From Maridesulfovibrio salexigens DSM 2638 (GTDB lineage Bacteria > Desulfobacterota > Desulfovibrionia > Desulfovibrionales > Desulfovibrionaceae): a DNA stretch of 64,000 nt. A model generated the notes under the pieces. It searched no databases. It worked only from the letters and a program-made list of their open reading frames with translations, and was not told where the DNA came from. Shown here piece by piece: positions 1 to 9,120 of this stretch. Position 1 is the first letter of the stretch. The number at the start of each line of letters is the position of its first letter. Made by a program: the position numbers and the translations under genes. The DNA is taken from positions 2,534,501 to 2,598,500 of the forward strand of contig NC_012881.1 in the NCBI RefSeq assembly GCF_000023445.1, given 5' to 3'.

Positions 1-45
1 TGCTCTTCTATTGCCGGAAAAAACCATCTTCACCGCCCGATTTAA

Positions 46-948
46 TTAGTGGTCGCCGAGGTGCTTGAAAGCAACCTTGAGGTGATCAACCCAGATATCC
101 AGAACCTGCGGAAATTCGGCGGTTCCCTTGAGTACGGGAACACACTTGTAGCCCAGCTTGGACAGTTCGGATTTCCATGAGTCAGCTTCATCACCAGCCA
201 TATCGTTACGGGCATGGTCACCGGCAACGGACATGTACGGCATGAGATAGACTTTCTTAGCCTTGCTCTTCTTGAGCAGTTCTTTCACTTCATCAAGAGA
301 AGGAGCACCTTCAACAGTGCCTACAAAAATCTTGGGATCAACTTTGGAGAAGTAATCCTGAGAAGCGGGATAGTAGATATTGGCAGCATGGTGGGTGCCA
401 TGCCCCATAAGAACAACAGCATCCTTGGCCTTACGATCCTTGGGGATGTTGGCGATTATAGCTTTTACGGCGCGACGCATATCATCGTCAGAGTAAAGAA
501 GCGGTTTACCCACGGTTACTTTGCTCATACCCTTGGGCATGCCTTCGAACCGTTTTACTGTGTCATAGATGCCTTCAAACTCTTCTCCGGGGATGGTGTG
601 CAGGGACTGCACTGCCACATGAGTAAAACCTTCATCCATCATTCTGGTCATGGCCATTACCGGGGAATCAACTCCACGGCCTTCTTTTGCCAGAATATTC
701 CTGATAATCGCGGAAGAGTACGCCCAGCGCACAGGAACGCCGGGAAAAGCCTCTTTCACAGCCTTATCAATGGCAGCAAATGCAGGCTTGGTTTCAGGCA
801 TGCTGGAACCGAAAGCTGCAACCAGGATTCCTTTTTTGACAGGCTTTGCATCGCCGTGTCCGGCCATGGCAAATGAAGGGATTAGCAAAAAACAAACCAG
901 TAGAAATGCGGGGAAGAACTTGAATTTGTCCCCAAAACGGTACTGCAT
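46..948 (-). CDS. cbiK: Periplasmic sirohydrochlorin cobaltochelatase CbiK
   Basis: Inserts Co2+ (or Fe2+) into sirohydrochlorin, an early step of anaerobic cobalamin synthesis. The protein is 300 aa from the ATG at 948, chosen because GAGGAG lies just upstream; an open frame extends further but without such a site. Residues 1-29 form a signal peptide (lysine, hydrophobic core, AMA cleavage site), so the product is exported, as known for the CbiKP type of Desulfovibrio. Metal-binding histidines typical of class II chelatases are visible at about H183 (MGHGTHH) and H245 (AGDHARND). H117 (SLHTIPGEEF) is a candidate for the haem-ligand histidine of CbiKP. It stands alone and is preceded by a cobalamin riboswitch, so B12 feedback control is expected. 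The exported location raises the possibility that it serves iron or haem metabolism as well as B12. Confidence 0.93.
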   Translation of the reverse strand: MQYRFGDKFKFFPAFLLVCFLLIPSFAMAGHGDAKPVKKGILVAAFGSSMPETKPAFAAIDKAVKEAFPGVPVRWAYSSAIIRNILAKEGRGVDSPVMAMTRMMDEGFTHVAVQSLHTIPGEEFEGIYDTVKRFEGMPKGMSKVTVGKPLLYSDDDMRRAVKAIIANIPKDRKAKDAVVLMGHGTHHAANIYYPASQDYFSKVDPKIFVGTVEGAPSLDEVKELLKKSKAKKVYLMPYMSVAGDHARNDMAGDEADSWKSELSKLGYKCVPVLKGTAEFPQVLDIWVDHLKVAFKHLGDH

Positions 949-1059
949 AACAGTCTCCTCAAATTTGGGGGGCTTAAAAATAGCGGCACCGCACACATAA
1001 AATTGCGCAGTGATTTCTGACAGGTAAAAGCCCCGTTATCCGTCAGAATGATCGTGATT

Positions 1060-1250
1060 TGCACCCGGGCAGGTCTTCCGACTCGTCCCATTTCACCCGG
1101 CCTTCCCGAAAATTTATTCAGTGGCACACAGGACCGGATTTATTCCGGCCACACGGGGTAAAACCGTTAAGGACTCACGGCGGCGGGTCCGTTCCCGACT
1201 TTAACGGGATTCCCTATTAAGCTCGTGAGAGCGCCTCAGGCAAAGGCTAA
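1060..1250 (-). promoter_or_regulatory. Cobalamin riboswitch upstream of cbiK
   Basis: Read on the minus strand, the leader holds the hallmarks of an adenosylcobalamin aptamer in order: a GC-rich helix with GGGAA, the B12-box core GTGTGCCACTG near 1120-1132, and the closing GAGTCGGAAGACCTGCC near 1069-1085. It ends about 110 nt before the cbiK start, leaving room for an expression platform. No clear terminator is seen in that gap, so control at translation initiation is as likely as attenuation. Confidence 0.9.
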
Positions 1251-1278
1251 ATATGATTGTTCACTTAGTATGTCAATA

Positions 1279-2613
1279 TCAGCGTACAGCAAGCGGCCCA
1301 TCACCGATTCCGGGCCAGATGCGAATCATCCCAAGCAGAGCGCGCAATGTTGTCCATAATCCGGCCACAATCCAAATCCAAAACAACATCTGCTGCGGAT
1401 GAATCCAATCTACCACAAAAAGAACCGTCGCACTCGTCAATACTGCCGTGAGCATGGCATTACGCAGATAACGAAAATCTCCCGTCCCCAGATGAATTCC
1501 GTCAGTGGCAAAAGAAAGCGCATTAATGGGCTGCAAAAAAGTAACCGCCAGCCAAGCCGGGCCAAAAACCATGGTAGCTTCTTCCGGCACCAACAACCAT
1601 GCAACAGGCTCTTGTCCAAGATACATACCGATAGTCAGCAACACACCAGTCCCAAAACTCCATTTGCAGACCAGAGAAGCAACTTTACGAGCAGTACCCC
1701 GGTCAGCTCGGCCTACAAAATAGCCAACCAGTGACTGTCCACTGATGGCAAAAGCATCCAGAAAAAGAGCCAGAAAAACAAAGAACTGACGAATAGCCTG
1801 ATGTGCGGCACCCGATTCCGCGCCAGCTTTGGTGGCAAAACGGGTACAGAGCAGCAGAAACAGACAGACGCAGCCAGTGCGCACAAACATGTCCCCGCCG
1901 ATAACAAAGAGCCTGCGGGCATCAGCAAGGCTGAATCCGGTATTAAATCCGTAATGCTTACGCACTACCAGCACTGCCCAGATAGCGCCGATCCACTGAC
2001 TGATGGCACTTGCCAGCGCAGCACCGCCAACGCCCATAACCGGAAACGGCCCCTTACCGAAAACAAGGCACCAGTCCAGCACCACGTTGATGGCATTCAT
2101 GCCCAACGCAATCCACAGCGGAGATCGCATATCCTGATAGCCGCGCAAAGAGCCGAAACAGGAAAGCACCACCAGCACTGCCGGGGCACCCAGTAGACGG
2201 TAACTCATATAATCCACAGCTAGATCGCGGACAGCACCCTCACCGCCCATCAATCCGGAAATGCTCCCTAAAAAGGGAAAGACTGCGAACATCAGCACCA
2301 GACCAATAACAGCAGAAATACCGGCAGCCATCCAGCCAAGGGATGAAGCCCTTTCCAGATCGCCCTTGCCAAGGGCATGCGAAACCTCGGTCTGGGTACC
2401 GATACCAAGAAATCCGAAAACCCAGAACACAGACGAGAATACAATGGTCCCGATACCAAGCGCGGAGAGTGCTTCCGGGCCGAGCTTGGCAACAAATGCA
2501 GTATCCACCAGCCCGGTCAAAGGCTCGGCGACCATAGAGAAAAGAACCGGAATTGCCAGTGTCAGCAATGTCCGGTTCGGTTTAATTTCAAATGGATGTT
2601 GTTTGTTTGTCAT
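1279..2613 (-). CDS. MATE-family multidrug/Na+ efflux protein (DinF-like)
   Basis: A 444-aa polytopic inner-membrane protein of the MATE family, which exchanges Na+ or H+ for organic cations or metabolites. About twelve hydrophobic segments are visible. The N-terminal half carries the DinF-type signature LTGLVDTAFVAKLG followed by an alternating G/A-rich helix. Its ATG overlaps the trmFO stop codon by one base (TAATG on the minus strand), so it is translationally coupled and co-transcribed with trmFO. It ends just before the cbiK riboswitch. The substrate cannot be told from sequence, and the link with trmFO does not suggest one. Confidence 0.88.
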   Translation of the reverse strand: MTNKQHPFEIKPNRTLLTLAIPVLFSMVAEPLTGLVDTAFVAKLGPEALSALGIGTIVFSSVFWVFGFLGIGTQTEVSHALGKGDLERASSLGWMAAGISAVIGLVLMFAVFPFLGSISGLMGGEGAVRDLAVDYMSYRLLGAPAVLVVLSCFGSLRGYQDMRSPLWIALGMNAINVVLDWCLVFGKGPFPVMGVGGAALASAISQWIGAIWAVLVVRKHYGFNTGFSLADARRLFVIGGDMFVRTGCVCLFLLLCTRFATKAGAESGAAHQAIRQFFVFLALFLDAFAISGQSLVGYFVGRADRGTARKVASLVCKWSFGTGVLLTIGMYLGQEPVAWLLVPEEATMVFGPAWLAVTFLQPINALSFATDGIHLGTGDFRYLRNAMLTAVLTSATVLFVVDWIHPQQMLFWIWIVAGLWTTLRALLGMIRIWPGIGDGPLAVR

Positions 2614-3935
2614 TACTTTTTAATATTCTCTTCAAACCAAGCTTCAAAAAGATCCATTGCTCGTTTGCCATACAGTTCCTTGCGGACGCGCTTAGGTGCA
2701 CGTTTTTTAAGTGCAGGCATAAGTCCGAACTGGACGTTGGAAGGCTGGAAATTCTTCTTGGCTTCGCGCAGATGCCCGAGCAGTGCTCCCATGGAAGTTT
2801 CCGGCGGAGGTGCGGGAAGTTCGTTGCCCTTGGCCTGTTCAGCGAGCATGCGCCCTACCCAGAGACCGCAGGCAGCTGATTCGAGGTAGCCTTCCACTCC
2901 GGTAATCTGTCCTGCAAGGTGGATGCGTGAATCTGCCTTGAGAGCCAGTTTTTCGTCCAGAACTTCAGGAGCGTTGACGTAAGTATTGCGGTGAATGGAG
3001 CCCATGCGCAGAAATTCAACATCTTCAAGGCCGGGAATCATACGGAAAATACGCTTCTGCTCCGGGTACTTGAGCTTGGTCTGAAAGCCGACAAGGTTGA
3101 AGGCGGTCTTATCCTTATTCTCTGCACGGAGCTGAACCACGGCGTAAGCCTGCTCTTCAGTGCGGGGATCAATCAGGCCAACGGGCTTGAGCGGTCCAAA
3201 AGCAAGGGTCATGTCGCCACGGTCAGCCATTTCCTCAATGGGCAGGCAGCCTTCAAAATGGATTTCCTTTTCAAATTCGCGGGGAACAACACGTTCGCCT
3301 TCTTTAAGTTCCTTGATGAAGGAGTTGTACTGTTCCTCAGTCATGGGACAGTTCAGATAGTCATCATCTTCAGGCTTATAGCGGGAACCGAAGAAAGCCA
3401 CGTCCATGTTAACGGAATCACGGCTCACGATAGGCGCGATGGCATCATAAAAATAAAGACGCTGTTCGCCTATTTTGGACATCAGACTCTCGGTCAGCCC
3501 TTCGGAGGCCAGCGGTCCAGCGCAAACAACAATCTTAGAAAAGTCAACAAGCTCGGGATCATCAAACGAGGTAATTTCCTTACGGACTACGGTGATGAAT
3601 TCATTCTGCTCGATTTCTTCAGTGACAAGCTTGGAGAATACCTCACGATCCACAGCCAAGGCGGAACCTGCGGGAACACGGGCCTTCATTGCAGCTTTCA
3701 TGAGTACGGAATCAAGAGCTTCCATTTCCTTCTTAAGCACACCGATAGCAGTATTCAGCTCACCGGAGCGTAAGGAATTGGAACAGACCAGTTCAGCCAG
3801 ACCGGGCAGATGATGGGCCTCGGAATATTTATCGGGCTTCATTTCATAAAGAACTACCTGAATTTCAGCCTTTGCCAGCTGCATTGCACATTCACACCCA
3901 GCCAGTCCGCCACCGATTACAGCAATTTTATCCAC
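2613..3935 (-). CDS. trmFO: Folate/FAD-dependent tRNA (uracil-54-C5)-methyltransferase TrmFO
   Basis: Makes ribothymidine at position 54 of tRNA using methylene-tetrahydrofolate and FADH2, in place of the SAM enzyme TrmA. The 440 aa match the usual family length. An N-terminal FAD-binding motif (GGGLAGCECA) begins at residue 8. Cys51 in LVCSNSLRS and a second cysteine in EGCLPIEEMADRGD, about residue 229, correspond to the two conserved functional cysteines of the family. The start is GTG at 3935 with GGAG about 9 nt upstream. It is the first gene of a two-gene operon with the MATE transporter. Confidence 0.96.
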   Translation of the reverse strand: MDKIAVIGGGLAGCECAMQLAKAEIQVVLYEMKPDKYSEAHHLPGLAELVCSNSLRSGELNTAIGVLKKEMEALDSVLMKAAMKARVPAGSALAVDREVFSKLVTEEIEQNEFITVVRKEITSFDDPELVDFSKIVVCAGPLASEGLTESLMSKIGEQRLYFYDAIAPIVSRDSVNMDVAFFGSRYKPEDDDYLNCPMTEEQYNSFIKELKEGERVVPREFEKEIHFEGCLPIEEMADRGDMTLAFGPLKPVGLIDPRTEEQAYAVVQLRAENKDKTAFNLVGFQTKLKYPEQKRIFRMIPGLEDVEFLRMGSIHRNTYVNAPEVLDEKLALKADSRIHLAGQITGVEGYLESAACGLWVGRMLAEQAKGNELPAPPPETSMGALLGHLREAKKNFQPSNVQFGLMPALKKRAPKRVRKELYGKRAMDLFEAWFEENIKK

Positions 3936-4034
3936 GTATATTACTCCAAAGTCGATTGTATTTTTCAGTTATCTCAATTAATAAATGATAGATGTGTTTC
4001 GCGATCCTGCAAAATTATATCTAACTCACCATTT

Positions 4035-4997
4035 ATGACCGCACCAATCTTAAAAATCAAGAATCTGACCACATCTTTCGCCACTCCGGGCGGAATCATT
4101 AAAGCTGTGGATAATGCCAGTCTGGACTTAGGGCAAGGAGAAACTTTAGCCATTGTCGGTGAATCAGGCTGCGGGAAGACAGTACTCTCCCTCTCGGTGA
4201 TGGGCCTTATCCCAGATCCTCCGGGACGAATCACCGCAGGACAAGTGCTCTATCGTGATCAAGACCTCGTGCAACTTTCTGAACAGGAAATGCAAAAAGT
4301 CCGCGGCAACAAACTTTCAATGGTTTTTCAGGAACCCATGACCTCGCTCAACCCGGTCTTTAAAATCGGAGACCAGATCGGCGAAACATTACGGTTGCAT
4401 AAAGGGATGGATAAGCATCAGGCCGCCGAAGCAGCAGTAGAAGCACTCAAACTGGTCGGAATTCCCAATCCTCATAAGCGGATCAGCAACTTTCCGCATG
4501 AACTGAGCGGAGGTATGCGTCAGCGGGTCATGATTGCTATGGCACTGGTCTGCTCGCCGGAAATCCTTATTGCCGATGAACCCACCACCGCACTGGACGT
4601 AACTATTCAATCCCAGATTCTGCGGCTGCTGGATGACCTTAAGAACAAAATGAACGGCTCACTCATGCTCATCACCCACGATCTCGGAGTGGTAGCACGG
4701 GTAGCCACCCGTGTTGCGGTTATGTACGCCGGACAGGTTGTGGAATCCGCATCCATCTCGGACACCTTCAAGGAACCGCTCCATCCATACACGCAGGGGC
4801 TGCTTAATTCTGTGCCAAGACTTGGCTGCCGCACTGCACTGACTCCCATTCCCGGTAACGTCCCTGCCCTTTTGGATTTACCCAAGGGCTGTCGATTCCA
4901 TCCCCGCTGTGACCGTGCTTTTGATCTTTGCCGGGAGCAGGAACCTCAACTTTTAAATAAAGACGGCAGACAAGTACGCTGCTGGCTGCATACATAG
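4035..4997 (+). CDS. Oligopeptide/dipeptide ABC transporter ATP-binding protein (DppD/OppD type)
   Basis: Cytoplasmic ATPase of a peptide (or nickel) importer, 320 aa from ATG 4035. The open frame runs 75 codons further upstream but that stretch is unlike the family. Walker A is GESGCGKT, the Q-loop is FQEPMTSLNP, the signature is LSGGMRQR, and Walker B with the D-loop is ILIADEPTTALD. The C-terminal oligopeptide-transporter extension with a cysteine pattern (CRFHPRCDRAFDLC) is present. No strong ribosome binding site precedes the start. It is followed by its DppF-type partner, but no permease or binding-protein gene is adjacent. Confidence 0.93.
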   Translation: MTAPILKIKNLTTSFATPGGIIKAVDNASLDLGQGETLAIVGESGCGKTVLSLSVMGLIPDPPGRITAGQVLYRDQDLVQLSEQEMQKVRGNKLSMVFQEPMTSLNPVFKIGDQIGETLRLHKGMDKHQAAEAAVEALKLVGIPNPHKRISNFPHELSGGMRQRVMIAMALVCSPEILIADEPTTALDVTIQSQILRLLDDLKNKMNGSLMLITHDLGVVARVATRVAVMYAGQVVESASISDTFKEPLHPYTQGLLNSVPRLGCRTALTPIPGNVPALLDLPKGCRFHPRCDRAFDLCREQEPQLLNKDGRQVRCWLHT

Positions 4998-5037
4998 CGC
5001 AACGAACTTAAAATCAATCCTTCGCAATGAGTTGAGA

Positions 5038-5994
5038 ATGAGTGAAAACATACTGGAAATAAAAGATATTAAACGCCACTATCCCGTCAGCAACGGGCTT
5101 TTTTCCTTATCCAAGGCAACTGTTAAGGCTGTTAACGGCATTACCCTTGAAGTAAAGAAAGGTGAAACCCTCGGTCTTGTAGGCGAATCAGGATGTGGCA
5201 AATCCACCCTTGCCAGATTACTCACCGGACTGGAAAAGCCGGATCAGGGCAGTATAAATTTCAAAGGGCGCAAACTTGACGAATGGACCGCAACAGAGCG
5301 CAGCACCATGCTTCAAATGGTATTTCAGGACCCATACTCTTCGCTCAATCCCCGCCAGAGAATCGGAAAAATTATTTCCGAATCCATGCGCATTCATAAA
5401 TCAGGCAGCAAGGACGAAATCCAGCAACGAGTCGAAGAACTGCTGGTGCAGGTAGGATTAAGACCTGAACACCACAAACGTTATCCGCACGAATTTTCAG
5501 GCGGCCAGCGTCAACGAGTGGCGATCGCACGGGCCATTGCCATGAACCCGGACCTAATCATCTGCGATGAACCTGTATCCGCGCTGGATGTGTCAGTACA
5601 GGCGCAGGTCCTCAACCTGCTCAAATCCATTCAGCAGGAATTCGGCCTGAGTTATGTTTTCATTTCCCACGATCTTTCAGTGGTCAGCCATATCAGTGAT
5701 CGTGTGGCGGTTATGTATCTCGGGCAGCTCATGGAGATTGCCACTGCCGAAGAGCTTTACCGCAACCCCCAGCACCCATACACCCAGATCCTTCTCGATG
5801 CTGTCCCGGTTCCTGATCCGGCTGTTCAGGGAGAAGATGTTGTCATAAGCGGAGATATACCCAGTCCCATCTCTCCTCCTTCAGGCTGCCCCTTTCATAC
5901 CCGCTGTCCCAAAGCGATGGAGATATGCTCACAGGCCCAGCCGGAACTGAAAGAAACCGAGGACGACCATAGAGTGGCTTGTCATTTGTATTAA
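5038..5994 (+). CDS. Oligopeptide/dipeptide ABC transporter ATP-binding protein (DppF/OppF type)
   Basis: Second ATPase of the same peptide importer, 318 aa. ATG 5038 is preferred over a TTG two codons upstream. Walker A is GESGCGKS, the Q-loop FQDPYSSLNP, the signature FSGGQRQR, and Walker B IICDEPVSALD. A C-terminal CPFHTRCPKAMEIC motif is typical of the family and, in some relatives, holds an Fe-S cluster. It lies 40 nt after the DppD-type gene and is followed by a hairpin terminator, so the two form a closed two-gene operon. The missing permeases must be encoded elsewhere. Confidence 0.93.
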   Translation: MSENILEIKDIKRHYPVSNGLFSLSKATVKAVNGITLEVKKGETLGLVGESGCGKSTLARLLTGLEKPDQGSINFKGRKLDEWTATERSTMLQMVFQDPYSSLNPRQRIGKIISESMRIHKSGSKDEIQQRVEELLVQVGLRPEHHKRYPHEFSGGQRQRVAIARAIAMNPDLIICDEPVSALDVSVQAQVLNLLKSIQQEFGLSYVFISHDLSVVSHISDRVAVMYLGQLMEIATAEELYRNPQHPYTQILLDAVPVPDPAVQGEDVVISGDIPSPISPPSGCPFHTRCPKAMEICSQAQPELKETEDDHRVACHLY

Positions 5995-5995
5995 A

Positions 5996-6030
5996 AAAGG
6001 CCGGAGCATTTGCCCCGGCCTTTCAAATTT
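5996..6030. terminator. Bidirectional intrinsic terminator between dppF-type gene and sdaA
   Basis: A 9-bp stem (AAAGGCCGG / CCGGCCTTT) with A-rich and T-rich flanks separates two convergent genes and can serve both. Confidence 0.8.
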
Positions 6031-6049
6031 AATTTATATTATCTGCGAA

Positions 6050-7267
6050 TTACTTGGAATTAGAACGTTCATTATAAGCTTTTGCCAGTCCGCCTGTTGA
6101 AGTTTCGCGGTAAAGGCTTGGCAGGTCATGTCCTGTTTTCTTCATAACTTCCACAACTTCATCAAAAGGAATACGATGGGAGCCGTCAGAAAGGATGGAC
6201 ATCTGGGCACGGGCAAGTGCACGGGTGGAAGCACAGGCATTACGCTCAATACAGGGAATCTGTACCAGTCCGTCCACGGGATCACAGGTCAGGCCCAAGT
6301 GATGCTCAAGACCCATTTCCGCAGCATATTCAATCTGGCGTAAAGTACCGCCCATAAGTTGGGTTGCAGCAGCTGAAGCCATTGCACAGGCAGAACCGAC
6401 CTCACCCTGACAACCTACCTCTGCCCCGGAAATAGAAGCATTGGTCTTGATTACATTGCCGAACAGTCCAGCCGTAGCCAGTGCACGGAGCAAATCATTC
6501 TCTTTAAGGTGTTCCTGAGTATCTTTGAGATAACGTAAAGTTGCCGGAACGATACCGCATGATCCGCAAGTAGGAGCTGTTACGATCTCACCACCGCCTG
6601 CGTTTTCTTCAGAAACAGCAAGGGCATATGCTGTGGTCATACCGGTAAGCTGCATATCCGGGCCGGCATGCTTAGTACGGCGGTAATAAGACTTCGCCTG
6701 TCTGCGAAGTCCGATAGAACCGGGTAATACGCCTTCGGCCTCAAGACCGCGCTCTAAGGATGCCTCCATTACTTCCCAGACACCGCGCAGAAATTCCCAA
6801 ATTTCTGGACCTTCACACTTTTCTACGTATTCCCAGTAGGTGATGCCCTTGTCTTCGCAATGAGCCATAATTTCAGTAATAGTGGTCAAATTGTAGACAG
6901 GATCGGCGCTGGATGCTGCGGCACCTTCTTCACGGATGGCCCCCCCACCGACGCTGTAGACTTTCCAAGTATCAATGACAGCACCGGAATTATCCAAAGC
7001 TTCAAACTGCATTCCATTAGGATGCTCTGGCATTTTCTCTTCAGCTTTCCAGATCAACTCAGTTTTATCATCACCAAGAACACTAAGAATCGCCCAGTCG
7101 GTAAGGTGCCCCTTACCTGTAGCGGCAAGACTTTCAAAAAGCGTTACCCTGAATCGAGGTGCATCAGAATGTTTCTCCAGAAACCTTTCCGCAGCCATAC
7201 GCGGTCCCATTGTATGACTTGAAGAAGGGCCCACTCCAATACGGTACAACTCTCTTAAAGACTCCAT
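6050..7267 (-). CDS. sdaA: L-serine ammonia-lyase (iron-sulfur serine dehydratase)
   Basis: Converts L-serine to pyruvate and ammonia with an oxygen-sensitive [4Fe-4S] cluster. It is the single-chain form with beta domain then alpha domain, 405 aa and so somewhat shorter than the E. coli enzymes. The N-terminal VGPSSSHTMGP motif is present. Candidate cluster cysteines are in APTCGSCGIVPATLR, LTCDPVDG and IPCIERNA. The chosen ATG has AGGAG only 2-3 nt upstream, which is tight, but the family's N-terminus fits well. It is monocistronic, convergent with the peptide ABC genes, and supplies pyruvate for anaerobic catabolism. Confidence 0.94.
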   Translation of the reverse strand: MESLRELYRIGVGPSSSHTMGPRMAAERFLEKHSDAPRFRVTLFESLAATGKGHLTDWAILSVLGDDKTELIWKAEEKMPEHPNGMQFEALDNSGAVIDTWKVYSVGGGAIREEGAAASSADPVYNLTTITEIMAHCEDKGITYWEYVEKCEGPEIWEFLRGVWEVMEASLERGLEAEGVLPGSIGLRRQAKSYYRRTKHAGPDMQLTGMTTAYALAVSEENAGGGEIVTAPTCGSCGIVPATLRYLKDTQEHLKENDLLRALATAGLFGNVIKTNASISGAEVGCQGEVGSACAMASAAATQLMGGTLRQIEYAAEMGLEHHLGLTCDPVDGLVQIPCIERNACASTRALARAQMSILSDGSHRIPFDEVVEVMKKTGHDLPSLYRETSTGGLAKAYNERSNSK

Positions 7268-7490
7268 CTCTCCTGCCGCCTTGTAAAAATTTATAATTCA
7301 TCCCCTGAAAACACATTGTGCTTTACCACAAGCAGAAACGCTTATATTACGCATTAACTAAAATTGACAACCAAAAAATACTGATTACGTGATCAACCAC
7401 CACTTAAACAGATTAAAATGGATACAATTCGTGTAGTTCCCAAAATAAACAGCCATGACATACTTAATTATCATGAACAGTGGTATAAAA

Positions 7491-7521
7491 AAAAGCCTCC
7501 GGTCATGAGACCGAAGGCTTG
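7491..7521 (-). terminator. Intrinsic terminator after arsC
   Basis: A 12-bp stem (AAGCCTCCGGTC / GACCGAAGGCTT, one G-T pair) with a run of eight T on the minus strand, placed about 25 nt after the arsC stop. Confidence 0.85.
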
Positions 7522-7547
7522 TACTACCACATCAAAAGCAGATATTG

Positions 7548-7994
7548 TTAATCAACCAACCCCTCAGGCAGGGTCTCAACAAATCTCCTGATTTCATCGC
7601 GGACTTTGCGAAAACTATCCAGCTGTTCTTCATTAGAACCACCCCTTTCCGCAATTTCCTTTGCCATTTTCGGCGGGTCATCAAAGCCGACATGAACAAC
7701 CTTGCTTCCCCCCGGAAAATAAGGACAAGTCTCATGTGCATGATTACAGACCGTAACAACTATATCAATAGGAATATCTCTAAGTTCATCAATATGGGTA
7801 GACTTATGTCCGGAGATATCAACACCGGCTTCAGCCATTACCTTCACAGCAGAAGGATTAAGTCCATGTGTTTCAATACCTGCGGAGTAAGCATTAATCT
7901 GGTCTGATTTTAGATGCCGAGCCCAACCCTCAGCCATCTGGCTTCGGCAGGAATTACCTGTGCACAAAAACAAAAGGTTTATCTTGTTTTTCAT
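7548..7994 (-). CDS. arsC: Arsenate reductase, thioredoxin-coupled (low-MW phosphatase fold)
   Basis: Reduces arsenate to arsenite using a cysteine relay. The 148-aa protein starts at ATG 7994 with AGGTGG upstream. The phosphatase P-loop CTGNSCRS contains the first catalytic cysteine and its arginine (CX5R). A second pair, VCNHAHETCPYFPG, spaces two cysteines seven residues apart, as the resolving cysteines are in the thioredoxin-linked ArsC family. This pair argues for arsenate reductase rather than a tyrosine phosphatase. No arsenite pump or ArsR gene is adjacent. The gene has its own terminator. Confidence 0.87.
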   Translation of the reverse strand: MKNKINLLFLCTGNSCRSQMAEGWARHLKSDQINAYSAGIETHGLNPSAVKVMAEAGVDISGHKSTHIDELRDIPIDIVVTVCNHAHETCPYFPGGSKVVHVGFDDPPKMAKEIAERGGSNEEQLDSFRKVRDEIRRFVETLPEGLVD

Positions 7995-8103
7995 TTTTCC
8001 ACCTGTTTGGATATTTTGCCAAAGAGGAAAACTCAATAAAAAACCATTCCATTTGAGTCAAGCGACCATACCAGTTGTAACTAAATTGGCACAATTCGCG
8101 TTG

Positions 8104-9087
8104 CTATTCGCGCATGCGAGCCTGATTTTTTATGTAAAGAGGCAACCTGATCTTCCATCTATCCAACTCAGATTGACTGAAAACGAATTCTCCCTGAGCC
8201 GGAATAACCGGAGAAATGCTGCTTACAGGAGTCCCACCAATTATCTTCATTACGATCTCACCGGCAGCACGCCCCTGTACTTTGCCACTTAAGACCATAC
8301 CGCCAACAGCCTTACCTTTACCCACACTCATTTCCCAGAAAGCAAAGACCGGAACAGGAGAGTTTGCTGATGTCCATGCCAGAACTTCTTCGCCGTCAAC
8401 ATTAGCCCCACCTTCAAAAAGACTGTGGTATAAACCAATTACTATAGCTTCATACCCATTTTCGCGGGCATTCATTACGGCCTTGCGCCAGTTACTGTAA
8501 TCGTAAAAAGAATTAACATCCGCCTTAATACCACTAATTTCCATTCTCTGTTGATCATGAAACACAGAGGCCCGAAAAACTTCCGAAGTTGTCCCCTTAT
8601 CGAGCAGGATCAAAACTTTCTTGCTGTTAAAAAGAATAAATTCCTTTAAATATCTTATTGTTCTCTTATAAAGAGGACGCTCAAGAACACCGGTTACATT
8701 TTCCCCTAACGGACCATAATTACGGGGATTATTATTAATGCCCATATAAACAACAGGAGTATCTGTTTTTAAAAATCGTTGTTCGAGGAACATCAAAGCG
8801 TTATCATCAGAAAGCACAACAATGTCCGGCTTGACTTCCAAATAGTATTTCCACGCTAAATCAGCCTTTTCCTGATACTGAGATGCATCAATTCGCTTGG
8901 TATCCATCTGGAAATTATACAGCTCAACCTGATCCTTTAAGATAGACTCAAGCCCAGCTCTCTGCTCCTGATCCCATGCATACCCATCATGATAGCTCTC
9001 GATGTAGAGAACCTTGGGCTTTGAATTTGCAGATGCTGCAGACACAAAGAATAGCAGGAAAATAAGTATACTGATTTGCTTTAACAT
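8104..9087 (-). CDS. Periplasmic ABC-type substrate-binding protein (PF04392-like)
   Basis: A 327-aa exported protein starting at ATG 9087, which has GGGAGCGG upstream; a longer frame begins seven codons earlier. The signal peptide ends near residue 20 (SAASA/NSK). The body has repeated beta-alpha units of a type I periplasmic binding fold with phrases such as VLYIESYHDGYAWDQEQ, DIVVLSDDNA and PVVYMGINNNP, typical of the ABC_sub_bind family, whose members often act as ligand sensors for kinases. It is the last gene of an operon behind a universal stress protein and an atypical kinase, and has no transporter partners, so a sensing role is plausible. The ligand is unknown. Confidence 0.75.
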   Translation of the reverse strand: MLKQISILIFLLFFVSAASANSKPKVLYIESYHDGYAWDQEQRAGLESILKDQVELYNFQMDTKRIDASQYQEKADLAWKYYLEVKPDIVVLSDDNALMFLEQRFLKTDTPVVYMGINNNPRNYGPLGENVTGVLERPLYKRTIRYLKEFILFNSKKVLILLDKGTTSEVFRASVFHDQQRMEISGIKADVNSFYDYSNWRKAVMNARENGYEAIVIGLYHSLFEGGANVDGEEVLAWTSANSPVPVFAFWEMSVGKGKAVGGMVLSGKVQGRAAGEIVMKIIGGTPVSSISPVIPAQGEFVFSQSELDRWKIRLPLYIKNQARMRE

Positions 9088-9120
9088 ACCGCTCCCGGGC
9101 TTAAACACATAATTATTTGA

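Noticed and set aside
214-876. 220-codon plus-strand frame opposite cbiK
   Set aside because: No start signal and no recognisable domain; cbiK on the other strand is certain.
8085-8110. Sigma-54-like TGGCAC...TTGC pattern
   Set aside because: GG and GC are 13 nt apart rather than 10, and it lies at the 3' end of a gene.
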